Shown here piece after piece: positions 54,349-64,000 of a stretch of DNA of 64,000 nt. The translations under genes were made by a program, and so were the position numbers. Position 1 is the first letter of the stretch. The number at the start of each line of letters is the position of its first letter. The notes under the pieces were generated by a model. It saw only the letters and a list, made by a program, of their open reading frames with translations, did not search any database and was not told the DNA's origin. Origin of the DNA: Pseudomonas plecoglossicida NBRC 103162 = DSM 15088 (GTDB lineage Bacteria > Pseudomonadota > Gammaproteobacteria > Pseudomonadales > Pseudomonadaceae); the NCBI RefSeq assembly GCF_000730665.1, contig NZ_BBIV01000020.1:18076-82075 (forward strand). The letters are read 5' to 3'.

Positions 54349-55365
54349 ATGACAACTGTGCAAGAAGCCGTGCCGAACCTGATACCTACCCAGGATGCCA
54401 CCTCGCGCCCCGCGCCGAAGAAGGTGGAAGCCGGGGTCAAGCTGCGTGGCGCCGACAAGGTCGCGCGCATCCCGGTGAAGATCATCCCTACCGACGAGCT
54501 GCCGAAGAAGCCCGACTGGATCCGCGTGCGCATTCCGGTGTCCCCGGAGGTCGACCGCATCAAGCAGCTGCTGCGCAAGCACAAGCTGCACAGCGTGTGC
54601 GAAGAAGCCTCCTGCCCGAACCTGGGCGAGTGCTTCTCCGGTGGCACCGCGACCTTCATGATCATGGGCGACATCTGCACCCGTCGCTGCCCGTTCTGCG
54701 ACGTCGGCCATGGCCGGCCGAAGCCGTTGGACCTGGACGAACCGAAGAACCTGGCCGTCGCCATCGCCGACCTGCGCCTGAAGTACGTGGTGATCACCTC
54801 GGTGGACCGCGACGACCTGCGTGACGGTGGCGCCCAGCATTTTGCCGACTGCATCCGCGAGATCCGCGCGCTGTCGCCGGGCGTTCAGCTGGAGACCCTG
54901 GTGCCGGACTACCGCGGCCGTATGGACGTGGCGCTGGAAATCACCGCGCAAGAGCCGCCGGATGTGTTCAACCACAACCTGGAAACCGTACCGCGCCTGT
55001 ACAAGGCTGCCCGTCCGGGTTCCGACTACGACTGGTCGCTGGACCTGCTGCAGAAGTTCAAGCAGTTGGTGCCGCATGTACCGACCAAGTCAGGCTTGAT
55101 GCTCGGCCTGGGCGAGACCGACGAGGAAGTGATCGAAGTGATGCACCGCATGCGCGAGCATGACATCGACATGCTGACCCTCGGCCAGTACCTGCAGCCG
55201 TCGCGCAGCCACTTGCCGGTGCAGCGTTTCGTCCACCCGGACACCTTCGCCTGGTTCGCCGAGGAAGGTTACAAGATGGGCTTCAAGAACGTCGCATCCG
55301 GCCCGCTGGTGCGTTCGTCCTACCACGCCGATCAGCAGGCCCACGAAGCCAAGATCAAGCTCTGA
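54349..55365 (+). CDS. lipA: lipoyl synthase
   Basis: A 338-residue radical-SAM enzyme inserting two sulfurs into octanoyl groups. Auxiliary cluster [15 protein letters not shown] cluster [19 protein letters not shown] and the C-terminal serine motif [16 protein letters not shown]. Completes lipoate assembly after LipB. ATG near the lipB stop; its own terminator follows. Confidence 0.97.
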   Translation: MTTVQEAVPNLIPTQDATSRPAPKKVEAGVKLRGADKVARIPVKIIPTDELPKKPDWIRVRIPVSPEVDRIKQLLRKHKLHSVCEEASCPNLGECFSGGTATFMIMGDICTRRCPFCDVGHGRPKPLDLDEPKNLAVAIADLRLKYVVITSVDRDDLRDGGAQHFADCIREIRALSPGVQLETLVPDYRGRMDVALEITAQEPPDVFNHNLETVPRLYKAARPGSDYDWSLDLLQKFKQLVPHVPTKSGLMLGLGETDEEVIEVMHRMREHDIDMLTLGQYLQPSRSHLPVQRFVHPDTFAWFAEEGYKMGFKNVASGPLVRSSYHADQQAHEAKIKL

Positions 55366-55383
55366 TCCTGGTTTGGGCTGCAT

Positions 55384-55425
55384 ATGCCGATGCGCGCCGA
55401 AAGGCGGCATCGGCATTTTTGTTTT
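55384..55425 (+). terminator. intrinsic terminator of lipA
   Basis: Stem atgccgatgc / gcatcggcat with an inner cgcc-gaaa-ggcg hairpin, followed by TTTTTGTTTTT. Located about 20 bases after the lipA stop and 25 bases before the next gene's ATG. Confidence 0.88.
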
Positions 55426-55449
55426 TGTGCCGCGCTGCAAGGAGTTGCG

Positions 55450-56388
55450 ATGAACTGTGCTGAAACCTCTATGTCCCGCCTGCCCAAAACCTTGCCGCGT
55501 GACGCCTGCTTCGCCATTGTCGCCCCGGCGGGGCCGGCTCGGCTGGATGCGCAGAAGGCTGGCCAATGGTTCGCAGAGCGGGGCTACCGCTGCCGTATCT
55601 ATCCGGGGGTCGAGCAGGCTCAGGGCTACCTGGCGGGCGCCGATCAACAACGGTTGGAGGACCTGCATGCGGCCTTTGCGGACCCGGCTGTGGACGCGAT
55701 CCTGTGCATGCGGGGTGGCTACGGCAGCATGAGGCTGCTCGACAAGCTCGACTTCGAGCTGATCCGTCGCCACCCCAAGCCACTGATCGGCTACAGCGAT
55801 ATCACCGCGTTGCACACGGCAATCCACCGACATACCGGTTTGCTGACCTTCCATGGCGCCATGCTCAATGCCGACCTGTTGGGTGCCAAGCTGCAGCCGA
55901 CCGAGTCATCGCTGCTGGCGCAATTGGCTGGGCTGGTGGGGGAGGGCGACGAAATTGTCCATCCTTCCGAGTTTGCCTTGAGCTGCGTGGTCCCGGGGGT
56001 TGCCAGCGGGCGATTGCTGGGCGGCAACCTGTCGATGCTGGGCGCGACCCTGGGCACAGTGGCCGAGATCGAGACGCAGGGCAGCATTCTGTTCATCGAG
56101 GATGTGAACGAGCCGCTGTATCGGGTGGATCGTTTGCTGACCCAGCTACGCCTGGCGGGCAAGCTGGAGGGTGTGAAAGGTGTGCTGGTGGGGGATTTTG
56201 CCGGGATCACGGTGGCGGCGATGGCGCCCCTTCTGGGGGAAATCTTCGGGCCGTTGGGCGTGCCGGTGCTCGCCGGATGGCGCAGTGGGCATTGTGATCC
56301 GAATGTGTGTTTGCCGTTGGGGGCCGAGGTGAGGCTGGATAGCGAGAGGCAGCGCCTGGTGTTGGCTCAGGATCTGTTCAAGGATTGA
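55450..56388 (+). CDS. ldcA: LD-carboxypeptidase (murein recycling)
   Basis: A 312-residue S66-family peptidase that removes the terminal D-Ala of recovered tetrapeptides. Motifs: CFAIVAPAGPARLDAQ, AILCMRGGYGSMRLLDKLDF, nucleophile serine in PLIGYSDITALHTAIHRHTG, and the glutamate/histidine segments ILFIEDVNEPLYRVDRLL and WRSGHCDPNVCLPLGAEVRL. ATG at 55450 has aaggag upstream. With Mpl it completes tripeptide reuse. A short N-terminal extension (MNCAETSMSRL) could mean that the Met at residue 8 is the start. Confidence 0.93.
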   Translation: MNCAETSMSRLPKTLPRDACFAIVAPAGPARLDAQKAGQWFAERGYRCRIYPGVEQAQGYLAGADQQRLEDLHAAFADPAVDAILCMRGGYGSMRLLDKLDFELIRRHPKPLIGYSDITALHTAIHRHTGLLTFHGAMLNADLLGAKLQPTESSLLAQLAGLVGEGDEIVHPSEFALSCVVPGVASGRLLGGNLSMLGATLGTVAEIETQGSILFIEDVNEPLYRVDRLLTQLRLAGKLEGVKGVLVGDFAGITVAAMAPLLGEIFGPLGVPVLAGWRSGHCDPNVCLPLGAEVRLDSERQRLVLAQDLFKD

Positions 56389-56412
56389 GATTGACGGGGG
56401 CCGCTTTGCGGC

Positions 56413-56498
56413 CCATCGCCGGCAAGCCAGCTCCTACAGGTACAGCGCCGACAATCAGGCTTGCGCTGTACCTGTAGGAGCTGGCTTGCTGGCGATGG
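56413..56498. repeat. REP pair with 35-bp near-perfect arms
   Basis: catcgccggcaagccagctc followed by ctacaggtacagcgc, 15 bases, then gcgctgtacctgtaggagct and ggcttgctggcgatg. The arms extend beyond the REP core through the tacag sequence. Lies between the convergent LD-carboxypeptidase and transglycosylase genes. Confidence 0.9.
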
Positions 56499-56519
56499 AG
56501 TGCGAAGCACTCCCTGTGT

Positions 56520-57836
56520 TCAACGCTGACGCAGGCTATCGAGCAACTGGTGCGTCGGATACCCATCCGCCGGCCAACCCAGCCCCTGCTGGGCATTACG
56601 AATCGCCTTGCGGGTATTGGCACCAATGATGCCATCCGCGTTGCCTGCATCATGCCCGCTGGCATTGAGCAGATTCTGCAGCTCGACGCGTTCGCTGCGG
56701 CTCAACGGCAGATCTTCCTTCGGCCAATTGCCGGCAATGAAGCCCCACCCCGAGAAACGATCACCCAGCAGACTCACCGCCAGCGCATAGGACGACGAGT
56801 TGTTGTACTTGAGGATCGCACGGAAGTTGTCCAGCACCAGGAACGCCGGGCCTCGAGCCCCAGCCGGCAGCAGCAGGGCAGCGGACAGTTCGTTGCTGCC
56901 CGCGGGCAGTTGCGTGCCAGCCGGCAGCTTCACGCCCAGTTGCAGCCACTCGCTGACCGGTTTGCGCAGCGCACCATCGGCCAGCCAGTAGTCGAAGCCC
57001 GCCGGCACCTGCACCTCGAAGCCCCAGGGCTGGCCACGTTTCCAGCCCGAGCTCTGCAGGTAGTGGGCGGTCGAGGCCAGGGCATCCGGCGTGCTGTTCC
57101 AGATATCCCGGCGGCCATCACCGTCGAAATCCACCGCGTGGGTGTTGTAGGTAGTGGGGATGAACTGGGTCTGCCCCATGGCACCGGCCCAGGAGCCGCG
57201 CATGGCTTCTGGCTGGATGTCACCGTGCTGGATGATCTGCAAGGCGGCAATCAGCTGGTCCTGGGCGAATTGTGGGCGGCGCCCTTCATAGGCGAGCGTG
57301 GCGAGCGAGCGAATCACCGATTTGCTGCCCTGGAACTGGCCGAAGTTGCTTTCCATGCCCCACACCGACACCAGCACCTGGCGGTCCACGCCATAGCGTT
57401 GTTCGATGCGCGACAGCAGCTCGGCATTCTGCTCCAGCAGGCGCTTGCCGTTGCGCACACGCAGCGGCGACAGGGCGCCATCGAGGTACTCCCATACCGG
57501 ACGGGTGAACTCGGGTTGGCTGCGGTCGGCCTTGATCACGTCCATGTCCGGCGTTACGCCAAGGAACGCGCGGTCGAAGGTGCTGGCCGAGATGCCGGCC
57601 TGCAGGGCTTGCTGGCGGAAACCGGCCTGCCATTGGGCAAAGGTCTGCAATGGCTGGATTTCAGTGCTGACGTCGGGCGTGGTGGTGGGCAGGGTCACTA
57701 CCGGCGCGGGCTGGGCGGGTGCCAGCGGCAGGGCGTCGGCGGCGGTAGGCTTTTCCGCGCAGGCGACGAGCAGGATGAAGCTGGAGGCCGCGATGAGCTG
57801 GCGGGATTTCCAACGGGGAAGGAGGCTGAAGGGCAT
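56520..57836 (-). CDS. MltB-family lytic transglycosylase lipoprotein with C-terminal peptidoglycan-binding domain
   Basis: A 438-residue paralogue of mltB. Lipobox in FILLVACAEK (Cys26); a Pro/Ala-rich linker; the SLT domain with catalytic Glu in VSVWGMESNFGQFQGSKSVI; MRGSWAGAMGQTQFIPTTYN and AVDFDGDGRRDIWNSTPDAL; then a C-terminal PG_binding_1 domain (LQNLLNASGHDAGNADGIIG, LGWPADGYPTHQLLDSLRQR). Outer-membrane lipoprotein acting on murein. Single gene; probably not in an operon with arfA. Confidence 0.93.
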   Translation of the reverse strand: MPFSLLPRWKSRQLIAASSFILLVACAEKPTAADALPLAPAQPAPVVTLPTTTPDVSTEIQPLQTFAQWQAGFRQQALQAGISASTFDRAFLGVTPDMDVIKADRSQPEFTRPVWEYLDGALSPLRVRNGKRLLEQNAELLSRIEQRYGVDRQVLVSVWGMESNFGQFQGSKSVIRSLATLAYEGRRPQFAQDQLIAALQIIQHGDIQPEAMRGSWAGAMGQTQFIPTTYNTHAVDFDGDGRRDIWNSTPDALASTAHYLQSSGWKRGQPWGFEVQVPAGFDYWLADGALRKPVSEWLQLGVKLPAGTQLPAGSNELSAALLLPAGARGPAFLVLDNFRAILKYNNSSSYALAVSLLGDRFSGWGFIAGNWPKEDLPLSRSERVELQNLLNASGHDAGNADGIIGANTRKAIRNAQQGLGWPADGYPTHQLLDSLRQR

Positions 57837-57896
57837 GCACAGATCCAGAATTTCAGGTCAGGTACCGACCATACCATGCCTGCGCTTTCGATGCTT

Positions 57897-58061
57897 TCAT
57901 GCGGCCAAAAAGTAAGAAGCCTCCCAATCTCTCGATTGGAAGGCTTCGCGGCGGTAGCTGCCTTTGCCCTTGCCTGGTCGTTCCTGGCGGCAGCGGAACA
58001 GCGGTTGGGCGACGATGCACTTGGCCTTGTTGGGGCCGTGCTTTTGCGGCTTTTTGCTCAT
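57897..58061 (-). CDS. arfA: alternative ribosome-rescue factor ArfA, with intragenic terminator
   Basis: A 54-residue gene too short for ordinary gene finding: MSKKPQKHGPNKAKCIVAQP then LFRCRQERPGKGKGSYRREA and FQSRDWEASYFLAA. The core PLFRxRxExxxKGKGSYxR matches ArfA of E. coli, which rescues stalled ribosomes with RF2 when tmRNA fails. It lacks the long C-terminal tail, ending shortly after the basic region. A strong hairpin with T-run sits inside the last part of the gene, so normal transcripts would be nonstop, as known for arfA regulation. Start ATG at 58059-58061; aggaac upstream. Confidence 0.88.
   Translation of the reverse strand: MSKKPQKHGPNKAKCIVAQPLFRCRQERPGKGKGSYRREAFQSRDWEASYFLAA
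57906..57947 (-). terminator. intragenic terminator hairpin of arfA
   Basis: Minus strand: gaagccttccaatc, loop gaga, gattgggaggcttc, then TTACTTTTTGG. It lies inside the coding sequence, before the stop. The stem has one G-T pair. Confidence 0.85.
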
Positions 58062-58148
58062 GGCGGGGTTCCTGCTTGTGGAGGGATTGCGGGGCGGACT
58101 TTAGGCGTCTGAAAGGGAGGCTGCCAATTGATTGTGTTTATGGCTGAT

Positions 58149-58180
58149 GGCCCTATCGCCGGCAAGCCGGCGATAGGGCC
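58149..58180. repeat. single REP hairpin, 15-bp perfect stem
   Basis: ggccctatcgccggc-aa-gccggcgatagggcc, directly after the holA stop on the minus strand. Probably acts as a stop or stabiliser of the holA message. Confidence 0.88.
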
Positions 58181-58188
58181 CTTGAATC

Positions 58189-59226
58189 TTACTCGGGTGG
58201 CAAGACCAGCCGCTGCCCGGCCATCAGCAACGACAGCCGCGACAACCCGGTCCACGGCGACCCTTCGGCCTGCCCCTTGATCTGCGCATCGATGCGCTGT
58301 GCATCCTGCAGCAGTTGCGCCCACCGCTGCGCCGACAGGCGTTGCAGGGCCTTGCTGACCAAGGGTCGGCGCTTGTCCCACACCGGTGGTCGCGCTTGGC
58401 TGAAGGCCTTGTCCAGCGGCACGCCCTGGCTGAACTGCTGGGCCAGACCGGCCAGCAATCGCAGTTCCCGGGCAAGCGCCCAGAGGATCACCGGAGGCTC
58501 GACCCCTTCGCCTCGCAGGCCCTCCAGCATGCGCAGGGCATGGGCGGCCTCGCCATTGAGAATGGCATCGACCAGGCCAAAGACATCGAAGCGCGCGCTG
58601 TCGGCCACCGCGGCCTGGACCGTTTCCACGGTGATCTGGTTGCCTTCGGCAAGCAGCTTGAGCTTCTCGATCTCCTGGGCAGCCGCCAGCAGGTTGCCTT
58701 CGACCCGTGCAGCGATCAGGTCGACCGCATCGCGTTGGGCAGAAAGGCCGGCCTGGACCAGGCGCTGGTTGATCCACTGTGGCAACTGCTGGGCATCCAC
58801 CGGCCAGATCTGGATGAACTGGCAGTGGGCACCTTCGATCAGCGCCTTGCCCCACTTGGTCTTCTGCGCGCTGCCATCGAGCTTGGGCAGGCTGACCAGC
58901 AGCAGGGTGTCTTCAGCGGGCCTGGCGCAGTACTCCATCAGTGCCGCGGCGCCCTTGTCGCCCGGTTTTCCGGACGGCAAGCGCAGTTCCAGCAGGCGGC
59001 GCTGGGCGAACAGCGACAAGCTGGCAGCGGCCTGGAGCAGGGTGCCCCAGTCGAAGTTGGCGTCGGCGCTGAACACCTGGCGTTCGTCGAAGCCTTGCTG
59101 GCGTGCAGCATTGCGAATGGCGTCGGCAGCTTCCTGGCACAGCAGCGGGTCGTCACCGCTGACCACGTAGACCGGGGCCAGGGCGCCTTGCAGGTGCTTG
59201 TTGAGTTGGGCGGGAGCGAGTTTCAT
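58189..59226 (-). CDS. holA: DNA polymerase III delta subunit
   Basis: A 345-residue clamp-loader subunit that opens the beta clamp. Motifs: MKLAPAQLNKHLQGALAPVY, VVSGDDPLLCQEAADAIRNA, LLVSLPKLDGSAQKTKWGKA and the C-terminal helical collar. The start at 59224-59226 gives family length. Forms the conserved leuS-lptE-holA row: same strand, 37-base gap from lptE. Confidence 0.95.
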   Translation of the reverse strand: MKLAPAQLNKHLQGALAPVYVVSGDDPLLCQEAADAIRNAARQQGFDERQVFSADANFDWGTLLQAAASLSLFAQRRLLELRLPSGKPGDKGAAALMEYCARPAEDTLLLVSLPKLDGSAQKTKWGKALIEGAHCQFIQIWPVDAQQLPQWINQRLVQAGLSAQRDAVDLIAARVEGNLLAAAQEIEKLKLLAEGNQITVETVQAAVADSARFDVFGLVDAILNGEAAHALRMLEGLRGEGVEPPVILWALARELRLLAGLAQQFSQGVPLDKAFSQARPPVWDKRRPLVSKALQRLSAQRWAQLLQDAQRIDAQIKGQAEGSPWTGLSRLSLLMAGQRLVLPPE

Positions 59227-59263
59227 GGGAAACGGGCGGGGCACCGAAGTGCCCCGCGCGGGC

Positions 59264-59869
59264 TTAACGGCCCGGGACTTCCAGTGGCGACTGTCGTGGC
59301 GTCTCCGCCTGCTGGCGACGCGCGGCTTCCAGCGCCTGGGCCTCGGCCTTGGCACGTTCGTCGGCCTTGAGCTGCAGCTCGTCAAGCTGTGTCGGCGTCA
59401 GGTTCTGCAGGCGTGAAACCATCGACTGCACCAGGTCGCGACGCATTTCCTCGCGAGCCTGGGTGGCTTCCTGGTCGGAACCGGTGATGTTGGAGCTGTC
59501 ACGCAGGTAGGTCTTGCGCACTTCGACCTTGTCGCTGAGCAGCTCGAGCTTGTTCAGGCCCAGGATGCTGTAGCTGAGCGTGGTGGTGATCTCGTACTCG
59601 GCGGTACGGTTGCCACCGCCGTAGCTCGCGGCACGCTGGGTTTCTTGCTCGTTGGTCAGCACCAGGTGGTAAGGTGCGCCGGCGTTGAGGCTCACGCCGC
59701 TGCGCTCCAGGACCTGACGCAGTTGAACCACGGTCTGACCGTAGGCGTCACGCGCACTGACGTCCAGTTCTTTCAGGCTCAGTTCATTGGTGCCGGTGCC
59801 ACGCAGCTGGAAACCGCAGGCGCTGAGCATGATGGCCAGGCCCATTACCAGCAGATTGCGTTTGATCAT
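59264..59869 (-). CDS. lptE: LPS-assembly lipoprotein LptE
   Basis: A 201-residue outer-membrane lipoprotein plugging LptD during LPS insertion. Signal MIKRNLLVMGLAIMLSACGF with lipobox LSAC; the family pattern CGFQLRGTGTNELSLKELDV; middle beta segments (AEYEITTTLSYSILG) and a long charged C-terminal helix (ELQLKADERAKAEAQALEAA). ATG at 59867-59869 fixed by the signal peptide. Confidence 0.95.
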   Translation of the reverse strand: MIKRNLLVMGLAIMLSACGFQLRGTGTNELSLKELDVSARDAYGQTVVQLRQVLERSGVSLNAGAPYHLVLTNEQETQRAASYGGGNRTAEYEITTTLSYSILGLNKLELLSDKVEVRKTYLRDSSNITGSDQEATQAREEMRRDLVQSMVSRLQNLTPTQLDELQLKADERAKAEAQALEAARRQQAETPRQSPLEVPGR

Positions 59870-59930
59870 GTTGTTGCTCCCTTGTGGGCCGATACCGCCC
59901 ACCCGCACTGGCTGCGGGTGGGCGTTGCCA

Positions 59931-62765
<2,835 letters not shown>

Positions 62766-63080
62766 ATGGGAGAGACGCAGCTACCCGCAATCAAACCGGA
62801 GCTTTACGAACGCCTGATCGACCGTCTTGGCCTGGCACTGGAAGTCGCCAGAACGTCGGTGCGATTACGCGACGAGATGCCAGCCGAGCTGGAGTTGCGT
62901 GGCCTGAGCCATGCAGAGTTCGAAGTGATCAAGGCCTACCTGGATTCCCTCCCGGAACGCCGCAATGCCTGCGTCGGTACATACCCACAAGCGGAACCGC
63001 ACACGGCAAAGATCATCTGGCTCAAGGACAAGAAACGCCCCGCCAGTACGGCGAGTTCCAGGACGCTGCCACATCGCTAG
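62766..63080 (+). CDS. conserved small hypothetical protein
   Basis: A 104-residue cytoplasmic protein: MGETQLPAIKPELYERLIDR, VRLRDEMPAELELRGLSHAE, YLDSLPERRN, and a basic C-terminus (IIWLKDKKRPAST). No membrane segment or known domain was recognised. A gaggtg ribosome site precedes the ATG. Divergent from leuS. Function unknown. Confidence 0.68.
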   Translation: MGETQLPAIKPELYERLIDRLGLALEVARTSVRLRDEMPAELELRGLSHAEFEVIKAYLDSLPERRNACVGTYPQAEPHTAKIIWLKDKKRPASTASSRTLPHR

Positions 63081-63212
63081 CCGTTCAGGACGCCAGGCGC
63101 AGGCCATCGCGCGCCGGTTCTTCAATACACTTCACACGATCGGCGCCTGCCGCGCACTTGTTGGCTGGCGCCGATCCTCTTAGGCTGCACGCCTTCCATG
63201 GAGGTGTAGCCG

Positions 63213-63974
63213 ATGCCGATCCGATACTTCATCAAGCAATGGTTGATGCCGCCAGGCGTCCTGTTCCTGCTTTTGCTGGTCGCCTGGTGGGTGCGCGTCC
63301 GGCACCCCCGGCTGGCGGCCTTGTGCTTCGTGCTGGGGCTGGGTGGCTTGTGGCTGATGAGTCTGCCGCTGGTGGTGCAGCAGGGCGCGCGCCTGCTGGA
63401 GAGCGAGCCGCCTTTGCAGATCAGCGAGTGGGCACACCTGGCGGGCAGGGCGGACGCGATCGTCGTGCTGGGGGCGGGGCGCGAGCGTGGCGATCCAGCC
63501 TGGGGCGGTGCCGACCAGCTCAGCGACAACGGCGAGGAGCGCGTGCGCTTCGCCGCGCGGTTGGCCAGGGCTTCGGGCTTGCCGGTCCTGACCAGTGGCG
63601 GGCTGCACTACGGCACACCGCCGAGCGAGGCTCGGCTGATGGCGGATCGGCTGCGTGAGGACTTCGCGGTCGAGGTCAAGTGGCAGGAGGGCGCCAGCCG
63701 CACCACGTGGGAAAACGCCCGGTTCAGCGCCCAGGTGCTGCAACCGCTGGGCATTCGCCGAGTGGTCGTGGTGACCCAGGCCTGGCATATGCAGCGCTCG
63801 CGCTGGAGCTTCGAGCGGGCGGGTTTCGAGGTGGTGCCGGCGCCAGTGGGGTTCCTGGGACGGGATCATGCGCGGCCGTTCGCTGGGTTGCTGCCGGAAA
63901 GCAGGGCGATCTGGCAGAGCGGGCAGTTGCTCAATGAAGCGGTGGGGTTGGTGGGGTATCGGATGTTCTACTGA
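63213..63974 (+). CDS. YdcF/ElyC-family (DUF218) envelope protein
   Basis: A 253-residue inner-membrane protein. Two hydrophobic segments at the N-terminus (LMPPGVLFLLLLVAWWVRVR; LAALCFVLGLGGLWLMSLPL) are followed by the DUF218 domain: ADAIVVLGAGRERGDPAWGG, RLARASGLPVLTSGGLHYG, ASRTTWENARFSAQVLQPLG, VVVVTQAWHMQRSRWSFERA. E. coli ElyC with this layout is needed for envelope integrity and murein lipid-carrier balance. ATG at 63213 has gaggtg upstream. Confidence 0.9.
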   Translation: MPIRYFIKQWLMPPGVLFLLLLVAWWVRVRHPRLAALCFVLGLGGLWLMSLPLVVQQGARLLESEPPLQISEWAHLAGRADAIVVLGAGRERGDPAWGGADQLSDNGEERVRFAARLARASGLPVLTSGGLHYGTPPSEARLMADRLREDFAVEVKWQEGASRTTWENARFSAQVLQPLGIRRVVVVTQAWHMQRSRWSFERAGFEVVPAPVGFLGRDHARPFAGLLPESRAIWQSGQLLNEAVGLVGYRMFY

Positions 63975-64000
63975 GCCTTGCAGAGCACGCACTGGCCCAA

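Overview
The window is chromosomal DNA from a fluorescent pseudomonad, most likely of the Pseudomonas putida group. The support is high G+C throughout, extragenic palindromes of the type 'atcgccggcaagccggctccca', Pseudomonas-style gene neighbourhoods, and protein sequences that read as P. putida-type. From memory, the order runs parallel to the P. aeruginosa stretch from the PA4063-PA4066 zinc operon back to leuS (PA3987). The window is therefore largely conserved core genome, with one clear scar and several lineage-specific details.

Layout. (1) 1-3000, minus: a four-gene zinc-linked operon (DUF2796 His-rich protein, ABC ATPase, FtsX-like permease, DUF3299) behind a probable Zur operator. (2) 3087-5498: a small unknown protein, a CnoX/YbbN thioredoxin-TPR protein, an ETFB-type methyltransferase and a YbaY-type lipoprotein. 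(3) 5604-13543, plus: the nrdR-ribD-ribE-ribBX-ribH-nusB-thiL-pgpA cluster, then a periplasmic binding protein, ribA and a small membrane protein. (4) 13543-16204: btuF and btuB, convergent and overlapping. (5) 16299-19423, minus: dxs-ispA-xseB (isoprenoid supply). (6) 19609-22754: a second ribB, then a rearranged zone of about 0.85 kb holding broken pieces of a histidine kinase, an alpha/beta hydrolase, an unknown ORF and the 5' end of an FMN riboswitch. A Fur-box-preceded response regulator lies upstream of the truncated kinase. (7) 23078-26723, minus: an XRE regulator, ppa, mtfA, a DedA protein and a GNAT acetyltransferase. (8) 26834-34493: ethanolamine catabolism (eutC, eutB, permease, aldehyde dehydrogenase) with a sigma54 promoter and a divergent AcoR-type activator. 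(9) 34560-37535: mpl, ubiX, a YceK-type lipoprotein and an SDR-like protein. (10) 37563-43759: a MORN-repeat/C13 peptidase lipoprotein, a MaoC hydratase, cidAB-like genes, a LON-domain protein, a DedA-PAP2 fusion and a 3-methyladenine glycosylase. (11) 43963-55365, plus: proA-nadD-rsfS-rlmH-mrdA-rodA-mltB-rlpA-dacA-ybeD-lipB-lipA, covering cell elongation, peptidoglycan and lipoate. (12) 55450-64000: LD-carboxypeptidase, a second MltB-type transglycosylase, arfA, holA, lptE, leuS, a small unknown gene and a YdcF/ElyC-like protein.

The most notable observations are these. A micro-inversion appears to have cut both a PfeS-like kinase and the riboswitch/start region of ribB. REP palindromes have become coding sequence in two genes, the DUF3299 start and the activator linker. 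There is an arfA gene with its intragenic terminator, a lipoprotein joining 11 MORN repeats to a legumain-type domain, and an XRE/S24-fold regulator lacking its autocleavage residues. No CRISPR array, tRNA, rRNA, prophage or insertion sequence was recognised. All family and function assignments are by eye from sequence motifs; no search was run.
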